Source: Methanocella sp. (GTDB lineage: Archaea; Halobacteriota; Methanocellia; Methanocellales; Methanocellaceae). From it: DNA of 46,537 bases. How positions within the stretch are numbered: the stretch's first letter is position 1; the number at the start of each line of letters is the position of its first letter. This document shows positions 21,867 through 30,653 of the stretch, in pieces. The position numbers and the translations under genes are program-made. The stretch is taken from NCBI RefSeq assembly GCF_035506375.1, contig NZ_DATJPM010000048.1, forward strand, positions 1 through 46,537, written 5' to 3'. The notes under the pieces were generated by a model, which made no database searches, was not told where the DNA came from, and worked only from the letters and a program-made list of their open reading frames with translations.

Positions 21867-22547
21867 ATGAGCAGATCATTGAGGAGCATAGGCTTGCTCA
21901 TCATTTTCATACTATTGATAACGGCGGTTGCAGGCGCGTTCTTACTCGTCGTGAACGCCGCTTCCGGCGGCCCCGCGGACGATGTCAGGATTACTTCAGC
22001 CAGGGATTTCCTGTTCGCATACCAGCCGCAAAGCCCGGCGGGGGACGCCGTATTAGTTACTGCACAGCTCTTCAGGGGCGGCCAGCCGCTCAAGCAGGCC
22101 GGCATACCGGTGAAATTCAGCCTGAGCGACGGGAGGTTTGCCACGCTCGACGATAGCACGGCCTACACGGACGAATGGGGCATGGCGACGACTCACGTCA
22201 GGTCCTATGACTCGGGCCAGGCGATGTCAGAAAAGCCTTTCCTGCTGGTCGTATCGGCTTCAGCCGCGGGTAAGTCCGCGCAGCTCACGCTGCCCGTCAC
22301 GCACTACGTCTCGCTCAGGGGCACGGTGAAAAATAAGAACGGGGACCTGGTGCAGGGAGCGACGGTCGCCGTGCTCTACAAAAGGACACACAGCCCGGTC
22401 AATGCCATGGGCGCCACGTCCACGAGCGATATCGACGGGAGATACAGCCTGGAAAGAGTGCCGACGGACCTGGGCGACATGGTAGTCTATGCGAAAAAGG
22501 GCGACCTCGAGACATACATGCCCGCCAGCTTTCCATCGGGAGGCTGA
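21867..22547 (+). CDS. Surface protein with Ig-like and carboxypeptidase-regulatory-like domains
   Basis: 226 residues. The N-terminal hydrophobic span (about 8-31) is a signal anchor. A first beta domain (about 40-140; G-I-P-V-K-F-S-L-S-D-G-R-F, then T-D-E-W-G-M-A-T-T-H-V) resembles bacterial Ig-like invasin-type domains. A second (about 150-222; L-R-G-T-V-K-N-K-N-G-D-L-V-Q-G-A-T-V, then D-I-D-G-R-Y-S-L) resembles the carboxypeptidase regulatory domain. This is likely an extracellular structural protein. A similar domain occurs in the gene at 19506. No C-terminal anchor is seen. Confidence 0.7.
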   Translation: MSRSLRSIGLLIIFILLITAVAGAFLLVVNAASGGPADDVRITSARDFLFAYQPQSPAGDAVLVTAQLFRGGQPLKQAGIPVKFSLSDGRFATLDDSTAYTDEWGMATTHVRSYDSGQAMSEKPFLLVVSASAAGKSAQLTLPVTHYVSLRGTVKNKNGDLVQGATVAVLYKRTHSPVNAMGATSTSDIDGRYSLERVPTDLGDMVVYAKKGDLETYMPASFPSGG

Positions 22548-22715
22548 CGGGCCAATATTTTTAATCGCGATATTTTTGCCTCGCAATCACAAAACATAGC
22601 CATTTCTTTGCCAATATATAAACTCCCGAATACGAAAATTATCCTTGTGAGCTGGATAATCTTTCGATTAACTATACATTCGTTTTAATCGTTTATGCCA
22701 TGGGGAGCGTGTGGT

Positions 22716-24338
22716 ATGCGATGTGACTGGGACGGCATTAAGAGACTGGGAGCATATCTCGGGCTGGCCATCGATGATGCGCCCGGGACTCCGGGCTCCA
22801 TACAGGTCATCTGCTGGTCCCTGCGCGCCTTTAAGAAGAAATATTCGCCTGAGATATGCGCCCGTATTCCGGGCCTGATCCTCGAGACGGATTTTTCGAG
22901 ACTGCCCCGGGACGGGGATCCGGATGGGGCCCTGGCCCGCGACGTATTCTCCAGGCTCTTCCCGAAAGGCGAAGACCGGGAGCTTCTGGAGTTTAGCATT
23001 ACCTTTCGCCGGTTTGCCGGATGGTTCCGGGCCGCGGCCGACGTGACGCTAAGCGTTATGGGGGTGAAAAAAGAGGATATAAGCCTCGACCGGCCGGAAG
23101 TGAAGAACGCCGTGTCCGAGCTCAAAGAGCTCCCATGCAGGCGCCTGGGAGAGATGAACTTTTACTATCGCACGCATGGCTATGCCGCCATATCCCGATA
23201 CGTCGAGTCCCTGCTGAGCCGGTACGAGGATAAAGCCCTCACCCGCGAGAACTGCCGGATGGTCATCGAGATCATGAATAAGGTCTCCGGCCACCCGGCA
23301 TATTTCAAGTCCATGAGCGCCGCCCAGAAGCTGAGTGAGGCCCGGCCGCTGCTCGTGGCCATATCGGAGCTGCAGCTGTATTCCGTCAAGGAGCCGGCGA
23401 AGGATGACCTGCTGGCGGCCCTGAGCCTCCTGCTCTTTAACGTGTTCCCCGCCCCGAAACTGCTAAAATTCATCACGCGCCTCGAGCCCAGTCCAGGAAA
23501 CGAGGCCCTGCAATATGATTACAACGCGATCCTGGCGATGAACTTCATGCTGGCCGGCATGCTCGACAGGGCGTCTGCCTACAACGAGAAGGCCCTCAAA
23601 TACGCCGGAGACGAGGAAAAAAGAGCTTATGCGCATATCCTCGACAGCTGTATCTGCCTCAGCCGCGGCGCGACTGAGGAGGCGATGAACGCGCTATACC
23701 GCTGCTCGACACAGACGAAGGATAAGCGGATGAAGGCCACAGCGTTATTCTACCTTGGAATCGTCCAGTATGAGTCGGGCAACGTGAAAGAGGCTATGGA
23801 ATCGTTCCAGATATCCCGGATCGGGCTGGAGGATGAGCTGGACGTCATGAACGCCTGTAATAACATCGGCACCTGCGAGCTGCTGCTGGGAGACATGAAG
23901 GCAGCGGCCAGCGAGTTCGAGAACGTGGATTATGTCGGCCGCTGCATGACCAGTAATTCGGCCCTCCAGCTAAAGTCGGTCGCCTGCGGTAACCTGGGCC
24001 TGATATACCTGCATACGGCGAACTATGACCGCGCTATCGAACGCTTTAAGGAGGCCCTGAAGCTGGGCCGGGACCTGCATAATAAAAAGGGCGTGGCGGA
24101 CCAGCTCGGCAACATCGGCCTGGCGCTGAAGGCGAAAAAGGATTACCATGCCGCGCTGGAGTACTTCAGGTCGTCGGTGAACGTCTCTTTCCTGGAAGAT
24201 TACCTGGACGGCGCACGGTTCTCGCTCGCCCAGATCGACCAGCTGATGGCGCTGGAGGGCCGGTATGACGAGGCCGAGGCCTTCAGGCAGGAGATGATCC
24301 GTCGCAATCCTGGCATCGCAAAGATGCTCCGCCGGTGA
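22716..24338 (+). CDS. TPR-repeat protein
   Basis: About 540 residues. I prefer the ATG at 22716 because GGGGAG lies about 8 nt upstream; an in-frame ATG at 22695 is the alternative. The N-terminal half (about 1-250) is helical with no recognised domain. The C-terminal half (about 260-530) contains at least five tetratricopeptide repeats, for example A-L-F-Y-L-G-I-V-Q-Y-E-S-G-N and N-L-G-L-I-Y-L-H-T-A-N-Y-D-R-A. It is cytoplasmic and likely a protein-protein interaction scaffold. The partner is unknown. Confidence 0.75.
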   Translation: MRCDWDGIKRLGAYLGLAIDDAPGTPGSIQVICWSLRAFKKKYSPEICARIPGLILETDFSRLPRDGDPDGALARDVFSRLFPKGEDRELLEFSITFRRFAGWFRAAADVTLSVMGVKKEDISLDRPEVKNAVSELKELPCRRLGEMNFYYRTHGYAAISRYVESLLSRYEDKALTRENCRMVIEIMNKVSGHPAYFKSMSAAQKLSEARPLLVAISELQLYSVKEPAKDDLLAALSLLLFNVFPAPKLLKFITRLEPSPGNEALQYDYNAILAMNFMLAGMLDRASAYNEKALKYAGDEEKRAYAHILDSCICLSRGATEEAMNALYRCSTQTKDKRMKATALFYLGIVQYESGNVKEAMESFQISRIGLEDELDVMNACNNIGTCELLLGDMKAAASEFENVDYVGRCMTSNSALQLKSVACGNLGLIYLHTANYDRAIERFKEALKLGRDLHNKKGVADQLGNIGLALKAKKDYHAALEYFRSSVNVSFLEDYLDGARFSLAQIDQLMALEGRYDEAEAFRQEMIRRNPGIAKMLRR

Positions 24339-24434
24339 ATCTTTTATTTGTAATTTACAAGGTTGTGTCTTCTTATACAGAAATTTATTGCGAGGCCCAA
24401 AATCTTTTATCTATGCGCTGTGTCTTAGCACTCG

Positions 24435-25934
24435 ATGCCCGATAAGGAGATCACTTCGGCCGTGAAGTACGTCTCGAGGATGAAGCCCGAGTTCATGCTT
24501 TCGGAGATCCGTGACTATGTTAAGGGCGACGTGAGCCTCGCGGATATTTATCGTACGATACAGCCGTTAGCGTATGATATGGGCATCCGCCTGGAGCCGG
24601 CCGGCGGCGATTACAGGGCCAGGAGGCTGCCTGCGGCTAAATCATTAATCCTCAATGAGAGCGAGCGAAAAGCGCAGGAAGAGTTCCTCGCATCTCCCGG
24701 AGTGCCGGATAGGCTGGAGAAGCTCATTGAAAAATATGTGGGAAAAAAGACGGGCAAATCGTGGAGCGATCCGGCCGTCATCGGAAAGCTCAGGAACGCG
24801 ATTACCGGCCAGAAGGCAGAATACTGGAAGGAGGGCAGCAAGAGAAGGATCACGTACGAGACAGGCTACAGCATCCTCGGATACCTCGCCTACCAGTTTC
24901 CTGTTTATTTTATCCAGTCGGAGCATATCCTTTTCGAGCTTGCAGTGGACGGCCTGCTCAAGGACCGCATGAAAATGCTGGACGCCGGCACCGGGCCGGG
25001 CACTGTGCCCCTTGCTCTCATCGACATTTATCGCAGGATAGGCCGGGGAGAGGCCGTCGTCTATTCGCTCGAAAAATATGACGAGAACGCCGAGGCGTTC
25101 AATGCCCTGGTGCCCGCATATGCGAAAGGCACCGGCGTAAAGGCTGAAAAGCCGATGAGGGCCGACCTCCGGAGCCTGAAAATGGACGAGCTTCCGGATA
25201 ATGTCGACCTAATGTTCTTTTCCAACGTGCTGAACGAGCTGGGCGGCGACATCGAGCGAAAAGCGGGCATCGTCCGAGGTATGGCCGATAAGCTATCAAA
25301 GGACGGGAATATCGTCATCGTCGAGCCCGCGGATAAGGCCAGCTCGATGGAGATGCGAAGGCTTGTCGTGGCCCTGATGAATAAAGGCCTGGGTGTCTAC
25401 AGCCCGTGTTCGTTCATCTGGTGCGTGCGCTGCCATCCCGAATCCTGCTGGACATTCCAGGAAAGAGAGGATATACGGCCAACCCGGTTCATGCAGAAGG
25501 TCGCCGAAGAGGAGCCGTTCAAGTTCATCAACACGGATATCAAGTACTCCTACGCCGTGCTGCGCCACGATAAGCTGTCCCGGGAGAAGTACCGTGTCCC
25601 GGAAAAGGCGAAGTTCGCCCGTCTCTCGAGGATGAAGGACCACGTCGGGAAGCACATAAACGTCGTGGCGTCGGTCATGTCCGGCGACCTGGGCGATAAA
25701 AATGACCACGTCTATAAGATATGCGACGGCACTTCGGCCAAGCCCGTATACGCCATCCTGTCCGATTACCATATAAGCCCGAAGAACGAGGCGCTCAAGG
25801 CAGCGAAGTACGGGCAGATCGTGGAGATTTACGGCGTGCTGGTACGGTATAATAAAGACTACGACGCATACAACCTTTTTGTCACACGGAACACAGATGT
25901 AAAAGCGGCCGGCATTGAAGAGCCTCACCAGTAG
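24435..25934 (+). CDS. Rsm22-like SAM-dependent methyltransferase with a C-terminal OB-like domain
   Basis: 499 residues. The N-terminal helical region (about 1-165) is followed by a class I methyltransferase core: M-L-D-A-G-T-G-P-G-T-V (about 180-190) as motif I, D-L-M-F-F-S-N-V-L-N-E-L (about 255-266) and I-V-I-V-E-P-A-D-K. A four-Cys segment C-S-F-I-W-C-V-R-C-H-P-E-S-C lies near 319-332. This combination resembles the Rsm22/METTL17 family tied to small-subunit ribosome maturation. The C-terminal 110 residues look like an OB-type domain (H-I-N-V-V-A-S-V, then G-Q-I-V-E-I-Y-G-V-L). Its end overlaps a convergent gene by 10 nt. Confidence 0.75.
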   Translation: MPDKEITSAVKYVSRMKPEFMLSEIRDYVKGDVSLADIYRTIQPLAYDMGIRLEPAGGDYRARRLPAAKSLILNESERKAQEEFLASPGVPDRLEKLIEKYVGKKTGKSWSDPAVIGKLRNAITGQKAEYWKEGSKRRITYETGYSILGYLAYQFPVYFIQSEHILFELAVDGLLKDRMKMLDAGTGPGTVPLALIDIYRRIGRGEAVVYSLEKYDENAEAFNALVPAYAKGTGVKAEKPMRADLRSLKMDELPDNVDLMFFSNVLNELGGDIERKAGIVRGMADKLSKDGNIVIVEPADKASSMEMRRLVVALMNKGLGVYSPCSFIWCVRCHPESCWTFQEREDIRPTRFMQKVAEEEPFKFINTDIKYSYAVLRHDKLSREKYRVPEKAKFARLSRMKDHVGKHINVVASVMSGDLGDKNDHVYKICDGTSAKPVYAILSDYHISPKNEALKAAKYGQIVEIYGVLVRYNKDYDAYNLFVTRNTDVKAAGIEEPHQ

Positions 25935-26770
25935 GCGACGGCGCTGTCGACGATGCCGAAGGGCTTCGTGATGACCCACTTTGCCTCATCGCTCTGTCCA
26001 AGAGCGCGTTTCGCCTCGATGAGCTCCTGCTTTTTCGCCGCCATCGAGCCGTTAATTGTCCCGTTAAGCGCCCGGACCTCCGCATTATACGCATCGACAT
26101 CGTCCAGGAGCCGGCTCACGTTCTCCATATAGAGGGCATACTGGCAGGACCGCTGCTCATAATAAGAATAATTGAAGCTCTCCGACTGGTTTAGCGCGAT
26201 CTCGCCCAGGGGCATGCCTTCCTCAAAATATACGGCCATCTTTAAAGGCTCGGAGCCTTTTTTCTTTTCGGCCTTCGTCATGCCGGTGGCGTCGACGTAG
26301 ACCAGCCCCCGGTCGGTCGTGTTGAAGACGACCAAGGCATGGCCTTTATCGCTGCTCGCCGTACTGTTATCGTCGGTCGTCACATTCAGGTAGCCGGTCG
26401 TGTTCAGCGTTATGGCCACGAGGCCGCAATCGATGCCGTGGAGCTCGGCCGCGTCATGGAGATGCAGGGCAAAGTCCCCGCATGTATAGTCCGGATATCG
26501 ATAGTCGGCCGTCTCCGTGGTATCGTTGGCCAGGAACGCGCACAATTCGGCATAGCTGGCGTTCGCCGCTCCCCGGTATTCGCTCAACGTCAGGCCCTCG
26601 TATGTGGAGTTCATTACAGGTATGCGCTGGGACCAAAAAGTCGGGTACATTATGGCATAAGTAACGTTCGCCCCGACCACAAGAATAAGCGTCCCCAGGA
26701 TGCAGACGACCATAAGCCAGGCTCTCCAGGAATATGATCTCTGATAAAAGCGACGATCATCCGGGGACAT
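25925..26770 (-). CDS. Membrane-anchored transglutaminase-like protein
   Basis: 281 residues. One membrane span near the N terminus (about 17-40) leaves the rest outside. A Cys-His-Asp triad in transglutaminase-like order is visible: Y-T-C-G-D-F-A (Cys near 99), D-K-G-H-A-L-V-V-F (His near 143) and V-Y-V-D-A-T-G (Asp near 158). This suggests a thiol hydrolase or peptidase of the transglutaminase-like superfamily. Many Asn-x-Ser/Thr sites lie in the outer part. A helical region (about 215-260) follows the catalytic domain. The substrate is unknown. Confidence 0.7.
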   Translation of the reverse strand: MSPDDRRFYQRSYSWRAWLMVVCILGTLILVVGANVTYAIMYPTFWSQRIPVMNSTYEGLTLSEYRGAANASYAELCAFLANDTTETADYRYPDYTCGDFALHLHDAAELHGIDCGLVAITLNTTGYLNVTTDDNSTASSDKGHALVVFNTTDRGLVYVDATGMTKAEKKKGSEPLKMAVYFEEGMPLGEIALNQSESFNYSYYEQRSCQYALYMENVSRLLDDVDAYNAEVRALNGTINGSMAAKKQELIEAKRALGQSDEAKWVITKPFGIVDSAVAYW

Positions 26771-26840
26771 CTCGAGGAAAAGTTAGGTCAGGCGCTTATA
26801 TATTTTCTTGTACGTTCCTGGGGCATTCACTAAAAAGAGA

Positions 26841-27989
26841 TCAGGATTTAAACGCGTCGCCGATCTTCTCGAAAATGTTTTTATTGTCATTTTTGTTCTT
26901 CGTGTTTTCTTTCTCGTCGACGGCAAGCTCCTCGTAAAGCTTTCTCTGGTGCTCGGTCAGCTTCTTGGGCACCTTGACGAGGACTTTCACGTGCATGTCG
27001 CCCCGGCCCCGCATGCGCAGGCTTTGCATGCCTTCGCCCCGGAGGCGGAACGTGGTGTCGGTCTGCGTGCCCGCCGGTATCTTGAGCTTCGCCTTGCCGT
27101 TGAGCGTCTCCACCTCGACCTCGTCGCCCAGCACGGCCTGCGTGATCGATATGGGCAGGACGCACAGGATGTCGTCCCCGTAGCGCTGGAAGTTTGGATG
27201 GGACTTGACGTGGACGACGACATAAAGATCGCCTGGCGGCATGCCGTTCATGCCGGACTCGCCCTCGCCGGCGACTCGAAGCTGCATGCCCTCCTCGACG
27301 CCCGCCGGTATCTTGACCTTGATCTGCCGGACGTGGCGGGACTTGCCGCTGCCGTGGCACTCGGGGCACGGCGTATCGTATAATTTACCTCTGCCGTGGC
27401 ATTTATTACACGGCCCTACGCGGACCATCTGGCCGAACAGGCTCTGCGTGACCTGCCGGGTCTGGCCGGTGCCGCCGCAGTCGCTGCAGTTCTTCACCTT
27501 CGTCCCGGGCTTCGCGCCCGAGCCATGGCAGGTATCGCAGGTATCCATCCTCGGGAATATTACGTCTTTCTCGACGCCGAAGGCGGCGTCCTTGAAGTCG
27601 ACCTCCAGGTCATAGCGCAGGTCGGCGCCCCGGGACTGGCCGCGCTGGCCTCCGCCCCGGCCTCCGAAGAACAGGTCGAATAGATTATCGTAGTTCCCGA
27701 AGCCCATGTCCCGGAAGATGTCGCTGAAGTTCGCGTTATTGTAAAAGTCGGCGTCGGAGTAGCCCGACATGCCGGCGTGGCCGAATTTATCGTACTGAGA
27801 GCGCTTCTGCTCGTCCGAAAGCACGGCATACGCTTCGGAAAGCTCCTTGAACTTTTCCTCCGCCCCAGGCTCCTTGTTCTGGTCCGGGTGGTACTTCATG
27901 GCGAGCTTACGATAAGCTTTCTTTATGTCGTCGACCGTCGCGCTCTTATCGACGCCCAGTACCTCATAATAGTCCCTTTTTTCAGCCAC
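26841..27989 (-). CDS. dnaJ: Chaperone protein DnaJ
   Basis: 382 residues, full-length type I DnaJ. The J domain (1-70) has Y-Y-E-V-L-G-V and H-P-D; the Gly/Phe region spans about 75-125; the four zinc motifs C-D-T-C-H-G-S-G, C-S-D-C-G-G-T-G, C-N-K-C-H-G-R-G and C-P-E-C-H-G-S-G lie in about 147-220; the C-terminal substrate-binding domains follow. It stimulates DnaK ATP hydrolysis and delivers unfolded clients. The start is GTG at 27989 with GGTGAG about 5 nt upstream. It is the last gene of grpE-dnaK-dnaJ, 43 nt after dnaK. Confidence 0.96.
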   Translation of the reverse strand: MAEKRDYYEVLGVDKSATVDDIKKAYRKLAMKYHPDQNKEPGAEEKFKELSEAYAVLSDEQKRSQYDKFGHAGMSGYSDADFYNNANFSDIFRDMGFGNYDNLFDLFFGGRGGGQRGQSRGADLRYDLEVDFKDAAFGVEKDVIFPRMDTCDTCHGSGAKPGTKVKNCSDCGGTGQTRQVTQSLFGQMVRVGPCNKCHGRGKLYDTPCPECHGSGKSRHVRQIKVKIPAGVEEGMQLRVAGEGESGMNGMPPGDLYVVVHVKSHPNFQRYGDDILCVLPISITQAVLGDEVEVETLNGKAKLKIPAGTQTDTTFRLRGEGMQSLRMRGRGDMHVKVLVKVPKKLTEHQRKLYEELAVDEKENTKNKNDNKNIFEKIGDAFKS

Positions 27990-28032
27990 TATCGCTCACC
28001 ATTATCTTTAAAAAAAATGAGGGAGAAGAGCC

Positions 28033-29895
28033 TTAGTTCTTCTTCCCGTCATTCTTTACTTCGAACTCTGCGTCGACCACGTTCGGGTCCTTGCCGCCGC
28101 CGTTGGGCTGGGCCTGCTGCTTGGCCTGCTGCTGGGCCTGCTGCTGTTGCTGGTAGGCCTGGGCCGCCTGCTGGTACATCACGGTCGCTGCCTCGTTGAC
28201 GACTTTAGTGAGGCTCTCGGTCTCCGCCTTTATTTTGTCCAGGTCGTCGGTCTTCTGGGCTTCTTTTAGCGCTTCGATGCCCTTGTTGATATGGTCCTTC
28301 TGGTCGGCCGTGATCTTATCGCCAGCCTCGGTGATGGTCTTCTGGGCCGCGTATAGTATGGAGTCGGCGTTGTTTATGACCTCCGCCTTCTCCTTCTTCT
28401 TAGCGTCCTCGGAGGCGAACTTTTCGGCGTCTTTCATCATGCGGTCGATCTGGTCCTTGGACAGCTTGGTCGACGCGGTTATGGTGATGGCCTGCTCCTT
28501 GCCCGTGCCCAGGTCCTTCGCCTTGACGTTCATTATGCCGTTGGCGTCTATGTCGAACGTCACCTCGATCTGGGGAATGCCCCTCGGTGCCGGCGGGATC
28601 CCGATCAGGTGGAACCGGCCGAGGGTCGTGTTGTCTGCGGCCATGGGCCTCTCGCCCTGGAGCACGTGGATCTCGACGGACGTCTGGTTATCCGCGGCGG
28701 TCGAGAACACCTGGCTCTTTCGGGTGGGGATGGTCGTGTTGCGCTCGATGAGTTTAGTAAATACGGCGCCATAAGTCTCGATGCCCAGCGACAGGGGTGT
28801 GACGTCCAGGAGTAACAGGTCTTTGACCTCGCCCGCCAGAACGCCGCCCTGGATTGCCGCGCCCATCGCGACGCATTCCATGGGGTCTATTCCGCGCTCC
28901 GGCTCCTTGCCGAAGAACTTGCGGACCATTTCCTGCACCATGGGCATCCTCGTAGGGCCGCCGACAAGAATTATGTGGTCGATGGCGTTAGCCGTGAGCT
29001 TGGCGTCCGAGACGGCCTGCCTCATGGGGGCGTAGCACCGGTCAACGACGTCCCGGACCAGCTCTTCGAGCTTGGCCCGCGTGAGGGTCATGTCCAGGTG
29101 CTTGGGGCCGTTCTGGTTGGCCGTAATGAACGGCAGATTAATGTTCGTCTGCAGGGTGCTGGACAGCTCGATCTTCGCCTTCTCGGCCGCGTCCCGCAGG
29201 CGCTGCATAGCCATCTTGTCCTTCCGCAGGTCGATGCCATTTTCCTTTTGGAACGTGTTGGCGATGTAGTCGATGATGCGGTTATCCATGTCGGTGCCGC
29301 CGAGCTGCGTATCGCCCGAGGTGGAAAGCACTTCGAAGACGCCCTCGCCCATCTCCATGATGGTGACATCGAGCGTTCCGCCGCCCAGGTCGAAGACAAG
29401 GATCTTCTGGGTGCCCGACTTGTCAAGTCCATACGCTAACGCGGCCGCGGTGGGCTCGTTAATGACGCGCAGGACTTCCAGGCCGGCGATTGTGCCGGCA
29501 TCCTTGGTGGCCTGCCGCTGGTTATCGTTAAAGTACGCCGGGACCGTGATGACGGCCTGCGTGACCTTCTCGCCCAGGAACGCCTCCGCGTCCTGCTTTA
29601 TCTTGGACAGGATCATGGCGGAGATCTCCTGCGGCGTATACTTCTTGCCGTCGATGTCCACCTTGAAGTCCGTGCCCATCTTACGCTTGATGGCAAGGAC
29701 CGTCCGCTCCGGGTTTGTCACGGCCTGGCGCCGTGCCGCCTCGCCAACGAGCCGCTCGCCCGTCTTCGTGAACGCCACGTAGGAGGGGAATAGTCTGGCA
29801 CCCTCCGCGCTCGGTATAATGGTCGGCTTGCCACCTTCGAGGATGGCCGCCTCCGAATTGCTCGTACCAAGGTCTATGCCGATAATCTTGGACAT
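28033..29895 (-). CDS. dnaK: Chaperone protein DnaK (Hsp70)
   Basis: 620 residues, full-length Hsp70. The ATPase domain (1-360) carries G-I-D-L-G-T-S-N-S near the start, D-L-G-G-G-T-L-D-V-T (about 168-177) and G-G-P-T-R-M-P (about 313). The substrate domain (about 365-510) and helical lid follow, and the tail is Gln/Ala-rich before a final acidic V-D-A-E-F-E-V motif. It binds and refolds unfolded proteins with DnaJ and GrpE. Its ATG overlaps the grpE stop by one base (TAATG). Archaeal dnaK genes are generally held to be of bacterial origin. Confidence 0.97.
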   Translation of the reverse strand: MSKIIGIDLGTSNSEAAILEGGKPTIIPSAEGARLFPSYVAFTKTGERLVGEAARRQAVTNPERTVLAIKRKMGTDFKVDIDGKKYTPQEISAMILSKIKQDAEAFLGEKVTQAVITVPAYFNDNQRQATKDAGTIAGLEVLRVINEPTAAALAYGLDKSGTQKILVFDLGGGTLDVTIMEMGEGVFEVLSTSGDTQLGGTDMDNRIIDYIANTFQKENGIDLRKDKMAMQRLRDAAEKAKIELSSTLQTNINLPFITANQNGPKHLDMTLTRAKLEELVRDVVDRCYAPMRQAVSDAKLTANAIDHIILVGGPTRMPMVQEMVRKFFGKEPERGIDPMECVAMGAAIQGGVLAGEVKDLLLLDVTPLSLGIETYGAVFTKLIERNTTIPTRKSQVFSTAADNQTSVEIHVLQGERPMAADNTTLGRFHLIGIPPAPRGIPQIEVTFDIDANGIMNVKAKDLGTGKEQAITITASTKLSKDQIDRMMKDAEKFASEDAKKKEKAEVINNADSILYAAQKTITEAGDKITADQKDHINKGIEALKEAQKTDDLDKIKAETESLTKVVNEAATVMYQQAAQAYQQQQQAQQQAKQQAQPNGGGKDPNVVDAEFEVKNDGKKN

Positions 29896-30395
29896 TAGTC
29901 TTCACCTTTCTTTGAAACTTTGACTTTTGCACAACGAATGACTTTCATGTTCAGCGTGTAGCCACGCTGGATCTCCTCGAGGACCGTGTCGTCCTCGTGG
30001 TCGTCGTCGGCCTCCTGCAGAATGGCCTCGTGCAGGTACGGGTCGAATTTCTCTCCCACGGTCTTGATCGGCCTGAGCCCGTGCTTTTCTAGCACCGTCT
30101 TCATGTTGGCGTAGATCATCTCCAGCCCTTTCGCCATAGAGTCGTTGGACTTCCGGGCGGTCTCGACCGCCCGCTCCATGTTCTCGTAGACGTCCAGGAG
30201 GTCCAGGATGAGGGGCTCGTTCGCGCTTTTTACGTAATCTTCGCGCTCGCGGGCGACCCGCTTCTTATAGTTCTCCAGGTCCGCACGCAGGTACATGGCG
30301 AGATTCTTATACTCCTCGACCTGTTTTTTGGCGAGGGCCAGCTCGTCATCCGCTTTCGACTCTTCGGTTTTTTCCTTCACTTCAGCCGAGTCCAT
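29895..30395 (-). CDS. grpE: Nucleotide exchange factor GrpE
   Basis: 166 residues. An acidic, helical N terminus (about 1-90; long coiled coil with Y-L-R-A-D-L-E-N-Y-K-K-R near 36-47) is followed by the C-terminal beta domain (about 110-166; H-G-L-R-P-I-K-T-V-G-E-K-F-D-P-Y-L-H-E-A). GrpE dimers release ADP from DnaK. It is the first gene of the chaperone operon. GGAAGGATG lies about 10 nt upstream of the ATG. Confidence 0.95.
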   Translation of the reverse strand: MDSAEVKEKTEESKADDELALAKKQVEEYKNLAMYLRADLENYKKRVAREREDYVKSANEPLILDLLDVYENMERAVETARKSNDSMAKGLEMIYANMKTVLEKHGLRPIKTVGEKFDPYLHEAILQEADDDHEDDTVLEEIQRGYTLNMKVIRCAKVKVSKKGED

Positions 30396-30444
30396 AAAAC
30401 GCCATCCTTCCGTGGAAGCCGGTCTTAAATAATGTTTGCACTTC

Positions 30445-30452
30445 TATAAATA
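30445..30452 (-). promoter_or_regulatory. TATA box of the grpE-dnaK-dnaJ operon
   Basis: TATTTATA on the minus strand, about 50 nt before the grpE ATG, would start transcription near 30425 and give a 30-nt 5'-UTR containing the grpE ribosome site. No clear heat-shock operator palindrome is seen next to it. Confidence 0.45.
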
Positions 30453-30607
30453 CTTATCCATAGCCGTGCATCCGCATATCGGTCGACGGCACGCGAAAAC
30501 AGGCTTGCTTCGCAGCTATCGTCCGGCGAAGTATATGACAACACCGGAGGATAAATAGTTTCCATCATAATCATACCGGGGCAGGCGACCAGATTTTTTT
30601 AATAACG

Positions 30608-30620
30608 TTTATATATAAAA
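30608..30620 (+). promoter_or_regulatory. TATA box of the first PP-loop paralogue
   Basis: TTTATATATAAAA, a near-palindromic TATA element; start expected near 30641. The ATG at 30654 has GGAG at about 30639. Confidence 0.5.
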
Positions 30621-30653
30621 CTAATTATATAATTACCTGGAGTGCTTTAGCAA

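Noticed and set aside
30453..30607. Possible hairpin and a GGAGG sequence between grpE and the first PP-loop gene
   Set aside because: The pairing GTGC/GCAC is only 4 bp and the GGAGG near 30548 is followed by no ORF.
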